Positions 1-8,836 of a stretch of 64,000 bases of DNA are shown piece after piece. Numbering within the stretch: the first letter of the stretch is position 1; every line of letters begins with the position of its first letter. The position numbers and the translations under genes are program-made. The notes under the pieces are model-generated. The model was given only the letters and a program-made list of their open reading frames with translations, did no database searches and had not been told where the DNA came from. Origin of the DNA: Nocardia nova SH22a (lineage in GTDB: Bacteria > Actinomycetota > Actinomycetes > Mycobacteriales > Mycobacteriaceae); contig NZ_CP006850.1 in the NCBI RefSeq assembly GCF_000523235.1, forward strand, positions 6,758,001 to 6,822,000. The letters are read 5' to 3'.

Positions 1-949
1 CCGCCCGCTGAACACGATTCTCGACGCGCTGCGTGCGCTCGGCGTCGACATCGACGGCGACACCCTGCCGTTCGTCGTGAAGGGGAACGGATCGCTGCGC
101 GGCGGCGAGGTCACCATCGACGCCTCCGGCTCGTCGCAGTTCGTGTCCGGACTGCTGTTGTCGGCGGCGCGTTTCGAATCCGGCCTCGTCGTGCGTCACC
201 AGGGGGCGCCGCTGCCCTCCCTGCCGCATATCGAGATGACAGTGCAGATGCTCCGCCAGACCGGGGTCCGCGTCGAGGCGCCGACCGATCCGCGCAAGGA
301 ACAGGTCTGGACCGTGCAGCCCGGGCCGATCCACGCGGTCGACTGGGAGGTCGAACCCGATCTGTCCAATGCCACGCCGTTCCTGGCCGCCGCCGCGGTC
401 ACCGGCGGCGAGGTGACCATTCCGCACTGGCCGCAGCTCACCACCCAGGCCGGTGACGTGATCCGCGAGATCCTGGTCCGGATGGGCGCGGAGGCCCGCC
501 GCTTCGACGGCAAGCTCACCGTGCGCGGTCCGCGCACCCTGGCCGGTATCGATATCGACCTGCACGACGTCGGCGAACTCACCCCGACCGTGGCCGCCCT
601 TGCGGCACTGGCCGATTCGCCGTCGCGGCTGCGCGGCATCGCCCATCTGCGCGGTCACGAAACCGATCGGCTGGCGGCGCTGACCACCGAGATCAACCGG
701 CTCGGCGGCAAGGTCACCGAAACCGAGGACGGCCTGGCCATCGAGCCCACACCGCTGCAGGGCGGGCAGTGGCATTCCTATGCCGATCACCGAATGGCCA
801 CCGCGGGAGCGATTCTCGGCCTGCGCGTGCCCGGGGTGAGCATCGAGGACATCGGCACCACCGCCAAGACACTGCCGGAATTCGTCACCCTGTGGGAGTC
901 GATGCTGTCCGGCGCGGACGCCTTATCGGGTGAGGGAGCGGCCCACTGA
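1..949 (+). CDS. aroA: 3-phosphoshikimate 1-carboxyvinyltransferase (EPSP synthase), 5' truncated by window edge
   Basis: This enzyme transfers enolpyruvate from PEP to shikimate-3-phosphate, the sixth step of the shikimate pathway to chorismate and aromatic amino acids, in the cytosol. The frame is already open at base 2 ([14 protein letters not shown]) with no start, so the N-terminal part lies outside the window. Family hallmarks seen are [12 protein letters not shown] near base 130, [12 protein letters not shown] near 360, HETDRLAAL near 657 and the C-terminal [13 protein letters not shown] near 785. The stop TGA at 947-949 overlaps the proposed rsgA start, so the two genes look translationally coupled. 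The identification is firm; only the N-terminus is missing. Confidence 0.95.
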   Translation, partial: RPLNTILDALRALGVDIDGDTLPFVVKGNGSLRGGEVTIDASGSSQFVSGLLLSAARFESGLVVRHQGAPLPSLPHIEMTVQMLRQTGVRVEAPTDPRKEQVWTVQPGPIHAVDWEVEPDLSNATPFLAAAAVTGGEVTIPHWPQLTTQAGDVIREILVRMGAEARRFDGKLTVRGPRTLAGIDIDLHDVGELTPTVAALAALADSPSRLRGIAHLRGHETDRLAALTTEINRLGGKVTETEDGLAIEPTPLQGGQWHSYADHRMATAGAILGLRVPGVSIEDIGTTAKTLPEFVTLWESMLSGADALSGEGAAH

Positions 950-1947
950 GGCGCCGGGAGTACGACGAATCCGATGTCCGGGTCCGCCCGGGCAGGGGTT
1001 CTCGTCCCCGCACCAAGACCCGGCCCGAACATCGGGATGCGGTGTCGGCCATGGTGGTTTCGGTGGACCGGGGGCGCTGGGGGTGTGTGCTGGGCGGTGA
1101 CCCCGATCGGCACGTGGTGGCGATGCGGGCCCGCGAACTGGGGCGCACTCCCATCGTGGTCGGCGATCAGGTGGACGTGGTCGGCGATCTGTCCGGCAGA
1201 CCCGACTCCCTCGCGCGCATCGTCCGTGTCGCCGACCGCACGACGGTCCTGCGCCGCACCGCCGACGACACCGATCCGTTCGAGCGCATCGTGGTCTCCA
1301 ATGCCGAACAGCTGTTCATCGTGGTCGCTCTCGCCGACCCGCCGCCTCGCACCGGATTCGTCGAGCGCGCCATGGTCGCCGCCTATGCCGGTGGCCTGCA
1401 ACCGATCCTGTGCCTCACCAAACACGATCTGGCGGCCGAATCCGAATTCGCCTCGGAATTCGCCGATCTCGACCTCACCATCGTCTACGGCGGCCGCGAC
1501 GATCCGCTCGAACCCATCCACGAACTGCTCCACGATTCCCTCACCTGCCTGCTCGGCCACTCCGGGGTGGGCAAGTCGACTTTGGTGAACCGCCTTGTTC
1601 CCGAGGCGGATCGAGCCGTCGGCACGGTCTCCGGCGTGGGCAAGGGCCGCCACACCTCGACCCAATCGGTAGCGCTGCCGCTCGCCGACGGCGGCTGGGT
1701 CATCGACACCCCCGGCATCCGCTCCTTCGGCCTCGCCCACATCTCCCCCGACGATGTCATCGCCGCCTTCCCCGACCTGTCCGACGCCATCGAGAACTGC
1801 CCGCGCGGGTGCACCCATCTGGGGCCACCGGCAGATCCGGAGTGCGCACTGGACGAACTGCCTGGCAAGGAGCGCAGGGTGGCAGCGATCCGGCTGCTGC
1901 TGACGGCGTTGAATTCCAATGATCCGTGGGTCGTCGGAAACAGCTGA
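946..1947 (+). CDS. rsgA: Ribosome small-subunit-dependent GTPase RsgA, probable CTG start
   Basis: RsgA is a circularly permuted GTPase that helps late 30S subunit maturation. The P-loop GHSGVGKST is at about 1555-1581, DTPG near 1707, LTKHD near 1414, and a C-terminal zinc knuckle CPRGC-x-H-x6-C near 1798-1845. The first GTG is at 1042, but the frame is open back to 934 and encodes a basic stretch ([19 protein letters not shown]) that I recall as the conserved N-terminus of mycobacterial RsgA. No ATG, GTG or TTG lies upstream of it. CTG at 946 overlaps the aroA stop (CTGA) and sits about 8 bases after a GAGGGAG ribosome-binding sequence, so I choose it, giving 333 residues. If CTG is not used, GTG 1042 gives 301 residues. 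Confidence 0.9.
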   Translation: MRRREYDESDVRVRPGRGSRPRTKTRPEHRDAVSAMVVSVDRGRWGCVLGGDPDRHVVAMRARELGRTPIVVGDQVDVVGDLSGRPDSLARIVRVADRTTVLRRTADDTDPFERIVVSNAEQLFIVVALADPPPRTGFVERAMVAAYAGGLQPILCLTKHDLAAESEFASEFADLDLTIVYGGRDDPLEPIHELLHDSLTCLLGHSGVGKSTLVNRLVPEADRAVGTVSGVGKGRHTSTQSVALPLADGGWVIDTPGIRSFGLAHISPDDVIAAFPDLSDAIENCPRGCTHLGPPADPECALDELPGKERRVAAIRLLLTALNSNDPWVVGNS

Positions 1948-2162
1948 CCCACATAATCTTTCGCTCGCGATCCGCACCAGTTCTCCAGCACGAGCACAGC
2001 CGTTGTCGACCACAGCGCGGAACGACCGTTACGGGCCGCCATGAGCAGGGCGATCTGGTCGGCGCCGGAAGCCTACGCGGGCCGGGCGGATTCGCAGTTC
2101 ACCGTCGCTGCGATTCGTGCCCAGCCCGCGTCCCTCACCTGACTACGAACGTTTGCCGGTTA

Positions 2163-2408
2163 TCAGCCGTTAGTGGTCGGAGTGGTGGTGGTCCCGGCGT
2201 CCGAACTGCCGGAAACCAGCGCCTGCAACAGAGTCGGCAGCAAGCTCGCGCTACCCGTACCGGTGCTCGGCTCGGTCGGCGTCGGGTCGTCCACAGCCAC
2301 GGCGACCTGCCCGTTCTCGACCGGAACAGCGGCCTGCGCGACACCGAAACCGGCGCCGACCAGGGCCGCGGCGAACAGGGTAGTGCTTGCAACTCGGGTG
2401 ATGCTCAT
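2163..2408 (-). CDS. Small secreted protein of unknown function (81 aa)
   Basis: I do not recognise this protein. It begins MSITRVASTTLFAAALVGAG and ends its hydrophobic stretch at GVAQA-AV, a plausible Sec signal peptide with cleavage near residue 26. The mature part is about 55 residues, rich in Thr, Ser and Pro, with a Thr-rich tail. ATG at 2408 is chosen because AAGGGAAG lies a few bases upstream and because the signal peptide starts exactly there; longer frames upstream lack these signs. It converges on rsgA and diverges from the EspC-like gene at 2705. Confidence 0.6.
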   Translation of the reverse strand: MSITRVASTTLFAAALVGAGFGVAQAAVPVENGQVAVAVDDPTPTEPSTGTGSASLLPTLLQALVSGSSDAGTTTTPTTNG

Positions 2409-2704
2409 AACTTCCCTTCGCTGGTTGTTGTGAATCGCTGATGATTCGCTCGGGTGTGCGGCGGCGTTACAGGGGTGTCGGCGTGTTGTTCCGGGAAGTC
2501 CGATTCGCGTCGAAGAACAGCCCATACCGGGCGGAATTCGACTGCCTCATCGCCCCTTCGCACCCATCGAGCGGCAGGCCCCGTCCACTCCCGGCCGAGG
2601 CGTTCCGGCGGGTTCCGGGGTCGATTTGTCTGTGCTCCCTTGGTTATATTTGGCTGCGCCGCCGGTTCGATGGTGGTTGTGTTGCTGGATGAGGGGGTGG
2701 GCCC

Positions 2705-3028
2705 GTGGGTGCCGATCAGGTGCGGTTCGATCCGGAGAAGGTTCGTACTCACGCGAAAAACATTCAGAGCGTGAGTGATTCTCTCGACGTCGCGTTGCAG
2801 GCGGGGCAAGCGGTGTCGGTGCCCAGCGACGCGTTCGGGCAACTGTGTTCGTTCCTGCCGCCACTGTTCGTCGACGCTGTCGAAGACGACGGGTTGCAGG
2901 CGATCCGTTCCGCGGCAGAGGCATTGAACCAGGACGCCGGCACGCTCGGTCAGGTCGCGACCTCACTGTCCGATACCGATGCCACCAGCGCCGACCGGCT
3001 GGGTGCGGTGCAACCCGGAACTCCCTGA
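2705..3028 (+). CDS. EspC-like ESX (type VII) secretion-associated protein
   Basis: This is a 107-residue all-helical protein starting VRFDPEKVRTHAKNIQSVSDSL, typical of the EspC family (PF10824) of small proteins secreted with or beside ESX substrates. It has no signal peptide or cysteine motif. GTG at 2705 begins the recognisable domain. Its stop TGA (3026-3028) overlaps the ATG of the following WXG/RHS gene at 3028, so the two are probably translated together. The order small EspC-like partner then large WXG protein recurs at 17305-14599 on the other strand. The role as helical partner or chaperone of the RHS carrier is inferred from this linkage. Confidence 0.75.
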   Translation: MGADQVRFDPEKVRTHAKNIQSVSDSLDVALQAGQAVSVPSDAFGQLCSFLPPLFVDAVEDDGLQAIRSAAEALNQDAGTLGQVATSLSDTDATSADRLGAVQPGTP

Positions 3029-6000
3029 TGGCAGCGGCCGACAACCCGCTGATCGCGCAACGGGAATCGTCGACCGAGTGGTACACCGGGATCGGGGTCG
3101 CGGAATCGGTCGCCGATGTTCACGACGCCATCTCCTCGGGTTCCTGGGTCGACGGCGGGTTGTCGGTGGTCGACGCCGGTACCGAAGTCGTGTCCATGGT
3201 CGTCGACCCGATCGGCACCCTCGCCTCCTACGGCGTCGGCTGGCTGATGGAACACGTCCAGCCGCTGCAGGACGCACTGGACTGGATCGCCGGCGACCCC
3301 GACGCCGTCACCGCCTACGCCAAAACCTGGGAAAACGTCTCCACCCACATCAACCAGGTCGCCGACCAGCACAACAAGCACGTCACCACCGACGTGGCGG
3401 ATTGGACCGGATCCGCGGGCGACGCCTATCGCGCCCACGCCACCGAAACCAACACCCTGCTCACCGCGGCCTCCAACGCCGCCTCGACCGCATCCACCGC
3501 GATCGCGATGGCGGGCGGAGTCGTGTCGTTCGTCCGCCAGACGGTGCGGGATCTGATCGCGCAAGCTGTCGGCCGGCTGGCGGCGTGGGCTGCGGAGGAA
3601 GTGTGCACTCTCGGTGTCGCGACCCCACTCGTGGCCGCGCAGGCCGGCACATTCGTCGCGAAAGTGTTGTCCACGATCGCGAAACTGTTCCGCAGACTGT
3701 CGGCCACCTTCAAGAAGCTCACTCCCCTGCTCCACAAGTTGAAGGGGTCGTGGGAAGACATCATCAAGGCGCTCAGGCGCGGCCGCGGCGGCGATCTCCC
3801 GTCCACCAGCAAGCCCCACACCACAACCCATCCGACCTCACACAAACCCGATACCCACGGCAAACCGACCCACCACGACGACGGCGCCGACACCCACACC
3901 ACCTCCCACGACGGCGATCCCGACACCGGCGACCACACGCCGGAAAAACCACGCAACGATCCACACCAACGCGCCACCGACGACCACGGCACCGGCAACC
4001 ACACCTCCGAGTCGGGTCCCGAAAACTCCCGCACCGAGAAACAGGTCACCGGATGCGGCGATCCGGTCGACGGCGCCACCGGCGAATTCCTGCTTCCGGA
4101 AACCGATCTCGAACTCCCCGGCGTGCTGCCGCTCGTCCTGGGACGACGACACCGCTCCAACTACCGCTTCGGCCGTTGGTTCGGCCCCTCCTGGTCGGCC
4201 ACCCTCGACATCCGCATCGTCGTCGAGACCGACACCGTCACATACATCGGCGACGACGGCATCATGCTCGCCTATCCCCACGCCGCGGCCGGTGTCGAGG
4301 CACTGCCGATCAACGGCCAATTGCGCTGGCCTCTGGTCCGCACCGAAACCGGTGGCTACCGCGTCACCGATCCCGATCGCGAACTGCACTGGCACTTCGA
4401 ACCCGAGGCCGCACTCGACGGCCTCGACGTGCGCCTGGGCAACTACGCGCTCAGCGCCATCACCGACCGGCATCGCAACCTGATCCGATTCCACTACGAC
4501 ACCGACGGGTCACCGGTCGAGATCACGCATTCGGGTGGATATCGGGTGCGCGTCGATACCGAAGCGGGCCGCGTCACCGGATTGGCCGTACTGGGCAAAC
4601 GCAGAGTCGCACAAGCACACTCCGAATCCAGCGGATCGGTTGGCGATGCTCCACCGCTGGGCGGTGCAGCTCGACCCGGCACCGGCGAGCGCCCTGCCGA
4701 CGGGAATTCGAGCACTGGCGACCGTTCAGCGGACCACGGGAACGAAACCTCCGACAGGCACGGCCCTGTCGTCGCAGGTTCACTGGAATCGACTGGAATC
4801 GCCGACGAGAATGCCACCGGTCCCGCTTCTGGGAATGTCGCGCATCGTGTCGACAGCAGCGGTTCCCCGGCCGACGGCGCGATCCGTGACGGCAGCGAGA
4901 TCGGATATCGGCCCGGCACAATCGCAGCAGACGCAGTCGACGATGGCCTGGACGACGAGATAGTCACGCCGGTACGAACTTTCATCTACGAAGCAGGCCG
5001 GCTGGTCGGCGTGACCAACGGCGTAGGCGCTACCACCACCTACACCTACGACGCCGAACACCGCATGACGTCGTGGACCGACTCCAACGCGAACTCCCTC
5101 ACCAACACCTACGACGAAGCAGGCCGCGTCATCACCCAACGTGGCACCAACGGCATCCTCAACGCCGACTTCGACTACTTCACCTACCCCGACGGCACCG
5201 GAACCCGCACCACCGTCACCGACTCCACCGGCGCCGCCACCCACTACGACTTCGACCCCGACCACAAACTCCGAGACGTCATCGACCCGCTCGGCGGTCG
5301 CATCCACACCGACTACACATCCGACCGCAAACCGTTGCGCGTCATCGCCCCCGACGGCGGCATCACCTACTACACCTACAACGCCGACGGCGATCTCACG
5401 AAAATCAAACGCCCGGACGACAAGTCGATCATCTTCGGCTACGCGGCCCGCAATCGGCCGACCACGATCACCGACGCCGACGACTCGACCCGCCACCAGG
5501 AGTGGGACTCGACAGGCAACGTCGCCGCGGTAGTGGACGAGGCCGGACGCCGCACGGAATACACCCACGCCCCGACCGGCGCCATCACCGCGATCACCGA
5601 ATCAACCGGGGCGACAACCTCATTCGAGGTGGACCGAGCCGGACTCCCCGCAACGGTCACCGACCCCTACGGCGCACCCACCACCATCGACCGCGACCAT
5701 TTCGGCCGCCCCGTCACCATCACCGACGCCCTCGGCGGCATCACCCGCCACGAATGGTCCCCCGAGGGAAAACCCCTCAAACGCACCGACCCCGACGGCT
5801 ATTCGGAATCCTGGACCTGGGACGGCGAAGGCAACCTCCTCACCCACACCGACCGAGCAGGCAACCGCACCTTCCACAAATACGGCGCCTTCGACCTCCT
5901 CGAATACCGCACAGACCCCGACGGCACCAGCACCCTCTACAACTGGGACACCGAACGCCGCCTCACCACAGTCACCAACCCCCTCGGCGACCACTGGACC

Positions 6001-7275
6001 TACACCTACGACCCAGCCGGACGCCTGGCCTCCGAAACCGACTACAACGGCGCCACCACCACCTACGAACACAACCCCAACGGATCCCTCGCCACCGTCA
6101 CCACCCCCACCGGAGTCCGCCGCCACCACACCCACGACCTCCTCGGCCGCCTCACCCAAATCCGCTGCGATACAGGCGAATACCAGCTCTACACGCACGA
6201 TGCCGTCGGGCGGTTGTTGACCGCGGTATCCGGTGTCGGAAACGACCGCACCCACACCCTCGAATTCACCTACGACACAGCCGGAAACCTGGTTTCCGAG
6301 CGCGTCGACGACCGCCCACCGATGCTGTTCGAACACGACGAACACGGACGGCGCACATCCCGCCGCAGCCCGAGCGGGGCGGTGACCGGTTGGGGTTACG
6401 ACCCCACCGGCCGCGTGACTTCCATGACCATCGACGGTCACCGGGCGACGTTCGCACACGACACACTAGGCCGCCCGACCGGATGGACTCTTGACAATCT
6501 GGTGGTCGAGCAAGCACTTTCGCCTGTCGGCCAGGTCCTCAGCCGACAAGTCTCAGCGCGCCCGAACCTGCCCGCCCCAACTCCTCCGCACCCCAACCAG
6601 GCCCGCTCGATCCGCCGCGACGACTACACCTGGCGCCCAGACGGCTACCTCACCACCCAAACCACCCACCGCCTCGGCGCATCCCCCCAACACCGCGCAT
6701 ACAACCTGGACCAGATCGGCCGAATCACCACCATCACCGACAATGGCCACGCAACCGAGCACTACACCTACGACGCCCTCTCCAACATCACCAGCACCCT
6801 TCCTCAGACGGCCATTGATCACCACCTTCACCCGAACCAGGCGCCCGGCGCATTTACACCCCCGCCCCACCAAGACCTCGACCGCAGACGTGAGTACCGC
6901 AATAATCTCCTCATTCGCAATGGTCGAACGCAATACCACTACGACCGAGCCGGTCGGCTGATTCGAAAACAAGTCAACCGACAGTCCAGGAAACCAGACA
7001 TCTGGCATTTCAGATATGACGCTTTCGATCAGTTGACCGATGTATTCACACCAACCAAACAGTGGTGGCGCTATACGTATGACGCCTTTGGTAGACGGAT
7101 CTTAAAACAGCAGACACAAATGATGGAAGTATCCTCGAACAAGTTCAATATACTTGGGATTCAAAACATCTCATCGAGCAGCACTCCAGTTACGCCGAGA
7201 CCGTTCGCTGGTGGTACCGACCAGATTCACATACAGGATTGGCGCAGCAAGTACACAGCGGCCGAGAACCTGTAA
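3028..7275 (+). CDS. WXG-domain RHS polymorphic toxin carrier, prematurely ended by frameshift
   Basis: The protein is a large RHS (YD-repeat) carrier of about 1,415 residues in this frame. The N-terminal 210 residues are helical with a W-T-G turn near residue 126, like WXG100/LXG proteins sent through type VII systems. A His/Thr/Asp-rich linker follows (about 255-330), then a DUF6531 region (GATGEFLLPETDLELPG, near base 4070) and many YD repeats (TYDAxGRxxxxT) to about 7100. Around base 7113 homology leaves this frame and continues one frame back, so the last 53 residues here, up to the TAA at 7273, are not RHS-like. ATG 3028 overlaps the upstream stop. A Ser/Gly/Asp-rich insert near 4600-4950 interrupts the repeats. 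As written, the carrier is produced without its toxin tip. Confidence 0.85.
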   Translation: MAAADNPLIAQRESSTEWYTGIGVAESVADVHDAISSGSWVDGGLSVVDAGTEVVSMVVDPIGTLASYGVGWLMEHVQPLQDALDWIAGDPDAVTAYAKTWENVSTHINQVADQHNKHVTTDVADWTGSAGDAYRAHATETNTLLTAASNAASTASTAIAMAGGVVSFVRQTVRDLIAQAVGRLAAWAAEEVCTLGVATPLVAAQAGTFVAKVLSTIAKLFRRLSATFKKLTPLLHKLKGSWEDIIKALRRGRGGDLPSTSKPHTTTHPTSHKPDTHGKPTHHDDGADTHTTSHDGDPDTGDHTPEKPRNDPHQRATDDHGTGNHTSESGPENSRTEKQVTGCGDPVDGATGEFLLPETDLELPGVLPLVLGRRHRSNYRFGRWFGPSWSATLDIRIVVETDTVTYIGDDGIMLAYPHAAAGVEALPINGQLRWPLVRTETGGYRVTDPDRELHWHFEPEAALDGLDVRLGNYALSAITDRHRNLIRFHYDTDGSPVEITHSGGYRVRVDTEAGRVTGLAVLGKRRVAQAHSESSGSVGDAPPLGGAARPGTGERPADGNSSTGDRSADHGNETSDRHGPVVAGSLESTGIADENATGPASGNVAHRVDSSGSPADGAIRDGSEIGYRPGTIAADAVDDGLDDEIVTPVRTFIYEAGRLVGVTNGVGATTTYTYDAEHRMTSWTDSNANSLTNTYDEAGRVITQRGTNGILNADFDYFTYPDGTGTRTTVTDSTGAATHYDFDPDHKLRDVIDPLGGRIHTDYTSDRKPLRVIAPDGGITYYTYNADGDLTKIKRPDDKSIIFGYAARNRPTTITDADDSTRHQEWDSTGNVAAVVDEAGRRTEYTHAPTGAITAITESTGATTSFEVDRAGLPATVTDPYGAPTTIDRDHFGRPVTITDALGGITRHEWSPEGKPLKRTDPDGYSESWTWDGEGNLLTHTDRAGNRTFHKYGAFDLLEYRTDPDGTSTLYNWDTERRLTTVTNPLGDHWTYTYDPAGRLASETDYNGATTTYEHNPNGSLATVTTPTGVRRHHTHDLLGRLTQIRCDTGEYQLYTHDAVGRLLTAVSGVGNDRTHTLEFTYDTAGNLVSERVDDRPPMLFEHDEHGRRTSRRSPSGAVTGWGYDPTGRVTSMTIDGHRATFAHDTLGRPTGWTLDNLVVEQALSPVGQVLSRQVSARPNLPAPTPPHPNQARSIRRDDYTWRPDGYLTTQTTHRLGASPQHRAYNLDQIGRITTITDNGHATEHYTYDALSNITSTLPQTAIDHHLHPNQAPGAFTPPPHQDLDRRREYRNNLLIRNGRTQYHYDRAGRLIRKQVNRQSRKPDIWHFRYDAFDQLTDVFTPTKQWWRYTYDAFGRRILKQQTQMMEVSSNKFNILGIQNISSSSTPVTPRPFAGGTDQIHIQDWRSKYTAAENL

Positions 7276-7958
7276 AATTCCATGCCATTTATACAAATCT
7301 AGTCGGATCTCCTGCAGAACTGGTTGATCCCAACACTTTCGAAAACTTCGACACAATCGTTACAGATTTATGAGGCAAAGCAAAGAATAAGAAGAACACT
7401 TACACTTCATTTCGCTTCCCTGGACAAACATATGACCCGGAAAGCGGACTACACTATAACTATTTCAGATATTACGACCCGGAAACTGGACGATACCTCA
7501 ACCGCGACCCGCTAGGGCTTGTTCCCGCCCCCAACCCCAACAGCTATTCTCATAATCCAACAGCATGGTCAGACCCCCTCGGTCTAGCATGCGAGCCAAC
7601 GGATGAAGTCGCGCCAACCACCCCGCGGAGGACTCTGTTCCACTACACAACCGAGGACCGGGCGAACCAGATCATGGAAAGCAACGAGTTGTGGCCATCC
7701 CTACGAGCCAACAACCCGAAGGATGCTCGGTACGGCGATGGCCAGTACTTCTCCGATATTCAACCAGGGACTCGATCGCAGGGCCAGCTGGCCCGCGCGT
7801 TTCTGGGTACTCCATGGGGCGGCCAACGATTCACACACTATCTCGAAATTGATGTCTCCGACCTAGAAGTGGTACAAGGAAGAGATGGCGTATTCGTCGT
7901 GCTCGGTGACAGCCCGTTGGACATAGCTGGCAGAATCGTCTCCCACGGAAAGAACTAG
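7116..7958 (+). pseudogene. Detached RHS core end plus HYD1-type ADP-ribosyltransferase toxin tip
   Basis: This frame continues the RHS protein after a one-base shift near 7113 (TNDGSILEQVQYTWD). It carries the RHS core end: a TGA at 7371-7373 where family members have Trp (L-W-G), then FRFPGQTYDPESGLHYN, FRYYDPETGRYLNRDPLGL and a DPLGLA boundary near 7580. The tip after it reads LFHYTTEDRANQIM, RYGDGQYFSDI and HYLEIDVSDLEV. That matches the HYD1-signature ADP-ribosyltransferase toxins (Tox-HYD1, PF15633), with the signature residues at His 7641, Tyr 7746 and Asp 7851. The first good internal start (ATG 7674) would remove the histidine. Two independent lesions mean the intact toxin cannot be made from this sequence unless they are read through. 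G+C is clearly lower here than upstream. Confidence 0.8.
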
Positions 7959-7961
7959 AAC

Positions 7962-8261
7962 ATGAAATATCTGAAAGTCAAGTGGAATCACCAACACCCG
8001 GAAGAGCCAGTATATTTCTATTCAGAACTCAGCCCCGAACGCTACGAAGTCCGGAAGATTCAGATTTATGGAGATGGCCACCGGGACTGGGCGAGCGAGA
8101 CTTCTGAGCATGGAAGTGCATTTCTAGCAGAGATCCAATTTCCATCCCTGAAGGAGATCTCTTCCGACGCTGATGTACAAGCATGGGATATTTCTGCAGA
8201 GGAGTTCGAGGCACTATGGAAGGAAACCGTGAACAGTAACGAACCGGGATCCGGCGGATAA
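7962..8261 (+). CDS. Probable immunity protein (DUF6881-like), 99 aa
   Basis: The gene begins three bases after the toxin-tip stop and encodes an acidic 99-residue cytosolic protein starting MKYLKVKWNHQHPEEPVYFY. This resembles the DUF6881 family (short proteins with an EVRKIEIF/DG pattern and an SAEEFExLW end), which I recall as common downstream of polymorphic toxins. Immunity to the HYD1 ADP-ribosyltransferase is inferred from position and size. It has the same low G+C as the toxin tip, so the two probably arrived together. The gene is intact although its toxin is broken, a pattern expected of orphan immunity genes. The family assignment comes from memory of the motif only. Confidence 0.7.
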   Translation: MKYLKVKWNHQHPEEPVYFYSELSPERYEVRKIQIYGDGHRDWASETSEHGSAFLAEIQFPSLKEISSDADVQAWDISAEEFEALWKETVNSNEPGSGG

Positions 8262-8264
8262 ACC

Positions 8265-8283
8265 AAGCCTAATGATAAGGCTA
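8265..8283 (+). terminator. Weak hairpin after the immunity gene
   Basis: AGCCT and AGGCT can pair around AATGATA just after the immunity stop, followed by a pyrimidine-rich ATCTTCTCCC. The 5-bp stem is short, so this is only a possible terminator for the toxin module. Confidence 0.3.
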
Positions 8284-8474
8284 TCTTCTCCCTCGATATG
8301 CCTCTTCCTGTAGGTTGCACGACGAATCAAAGGCCACTACAGCTGGCCGAGACCTTCAACAAACTAACTCCTAAGCCGAGGCCAGGGTCGCACTGGCCCA
8401 CCGCGATGATCCTGTGAGTCATCTCCGGAGACCTCGATAGACATATTCTCCGGGAAATGGTTTCTCGACAAGTA

Positions 8475-8807
8475 TCAGAGGCGATCGAACTCACCAGCGG
8501 CGATCCCCTTCGCAAAGGCTTCCCACTCTTCGGCGTTGTACGCCAAACTTGTTTCGCCGCAGGCGATAACAGCATTGCCGCTTGCATAGACCGTGAGAGA
8601 CAGCTCGTCGTTCACGATGCCCGAGTCACCGGCTGCCGCCAGGCTCAGGAATGCTGGCCAGTCGACAGGAGGCACGGTGATGATCGGCTGGTCCGCATCG
8701 CGGCCTGTGTACTTGCTGTCACGGATGAGCACCGCGTCACTCCTGTGAGCGACCTCCACGCAGGTCTTTTCGCCGCCGCTGAATGTCGATTTGAACCAGG
8801 TGCTCAT
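8475..8807 (-). CDS. DUF397 domain protein
   Basis: This 110-residue protein starts MSTWFKSTFSGGEKTCVEVA and contains the DUF397 signatures W-x-KSTFS-x-x-x-x-x-CVEVA, VLIRDSK and a C-terminal W-x-AF-x-x-x-x-x-GEFD. Such proteins nearly always sit just after an XRE/DUF5753 regulator in actinomycetes. In the characterised ScoC/Scr1-like pairs the small partner binds and controls the regulator. Here the XRE gene ends 29 bases upstream on the same strand, so the two form an operon. The sequence carries an internal segment (about residues 30-50) longer than in many family members. Its function is inferred from the pairing. Confidence 0.8.
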   Translation of the reverse strand: MSTWFKSTFSGGEKTCVEVAHRSDAVLIRDSKYTGRDADQPIITVPPVDWPAFLSLAAAGDSGIVNDELSLTVYASGNAVIACGETSLAYNAEEWEAFAKGIAAGEFDRL

Positions 8808-8836
8808 GGAGCTACCCTACCCAGTCCGTGATCAGG

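Noticed and set aside
4200-6900. Repetitive sequence suggesting tandem DNA repeats or CRISPR
   Set aside because: The periodicity comes from YD-repeat protein motifs; there are no identical repeats with spacers.
7095-7120. Programmed -1 frameshifting to join the RHS carrier and toxin
   Set aside because: No canonical slippery heptamer is present around 7100-7115, and a second lesion (TGA 7371) lies downstream, so decay fits better.
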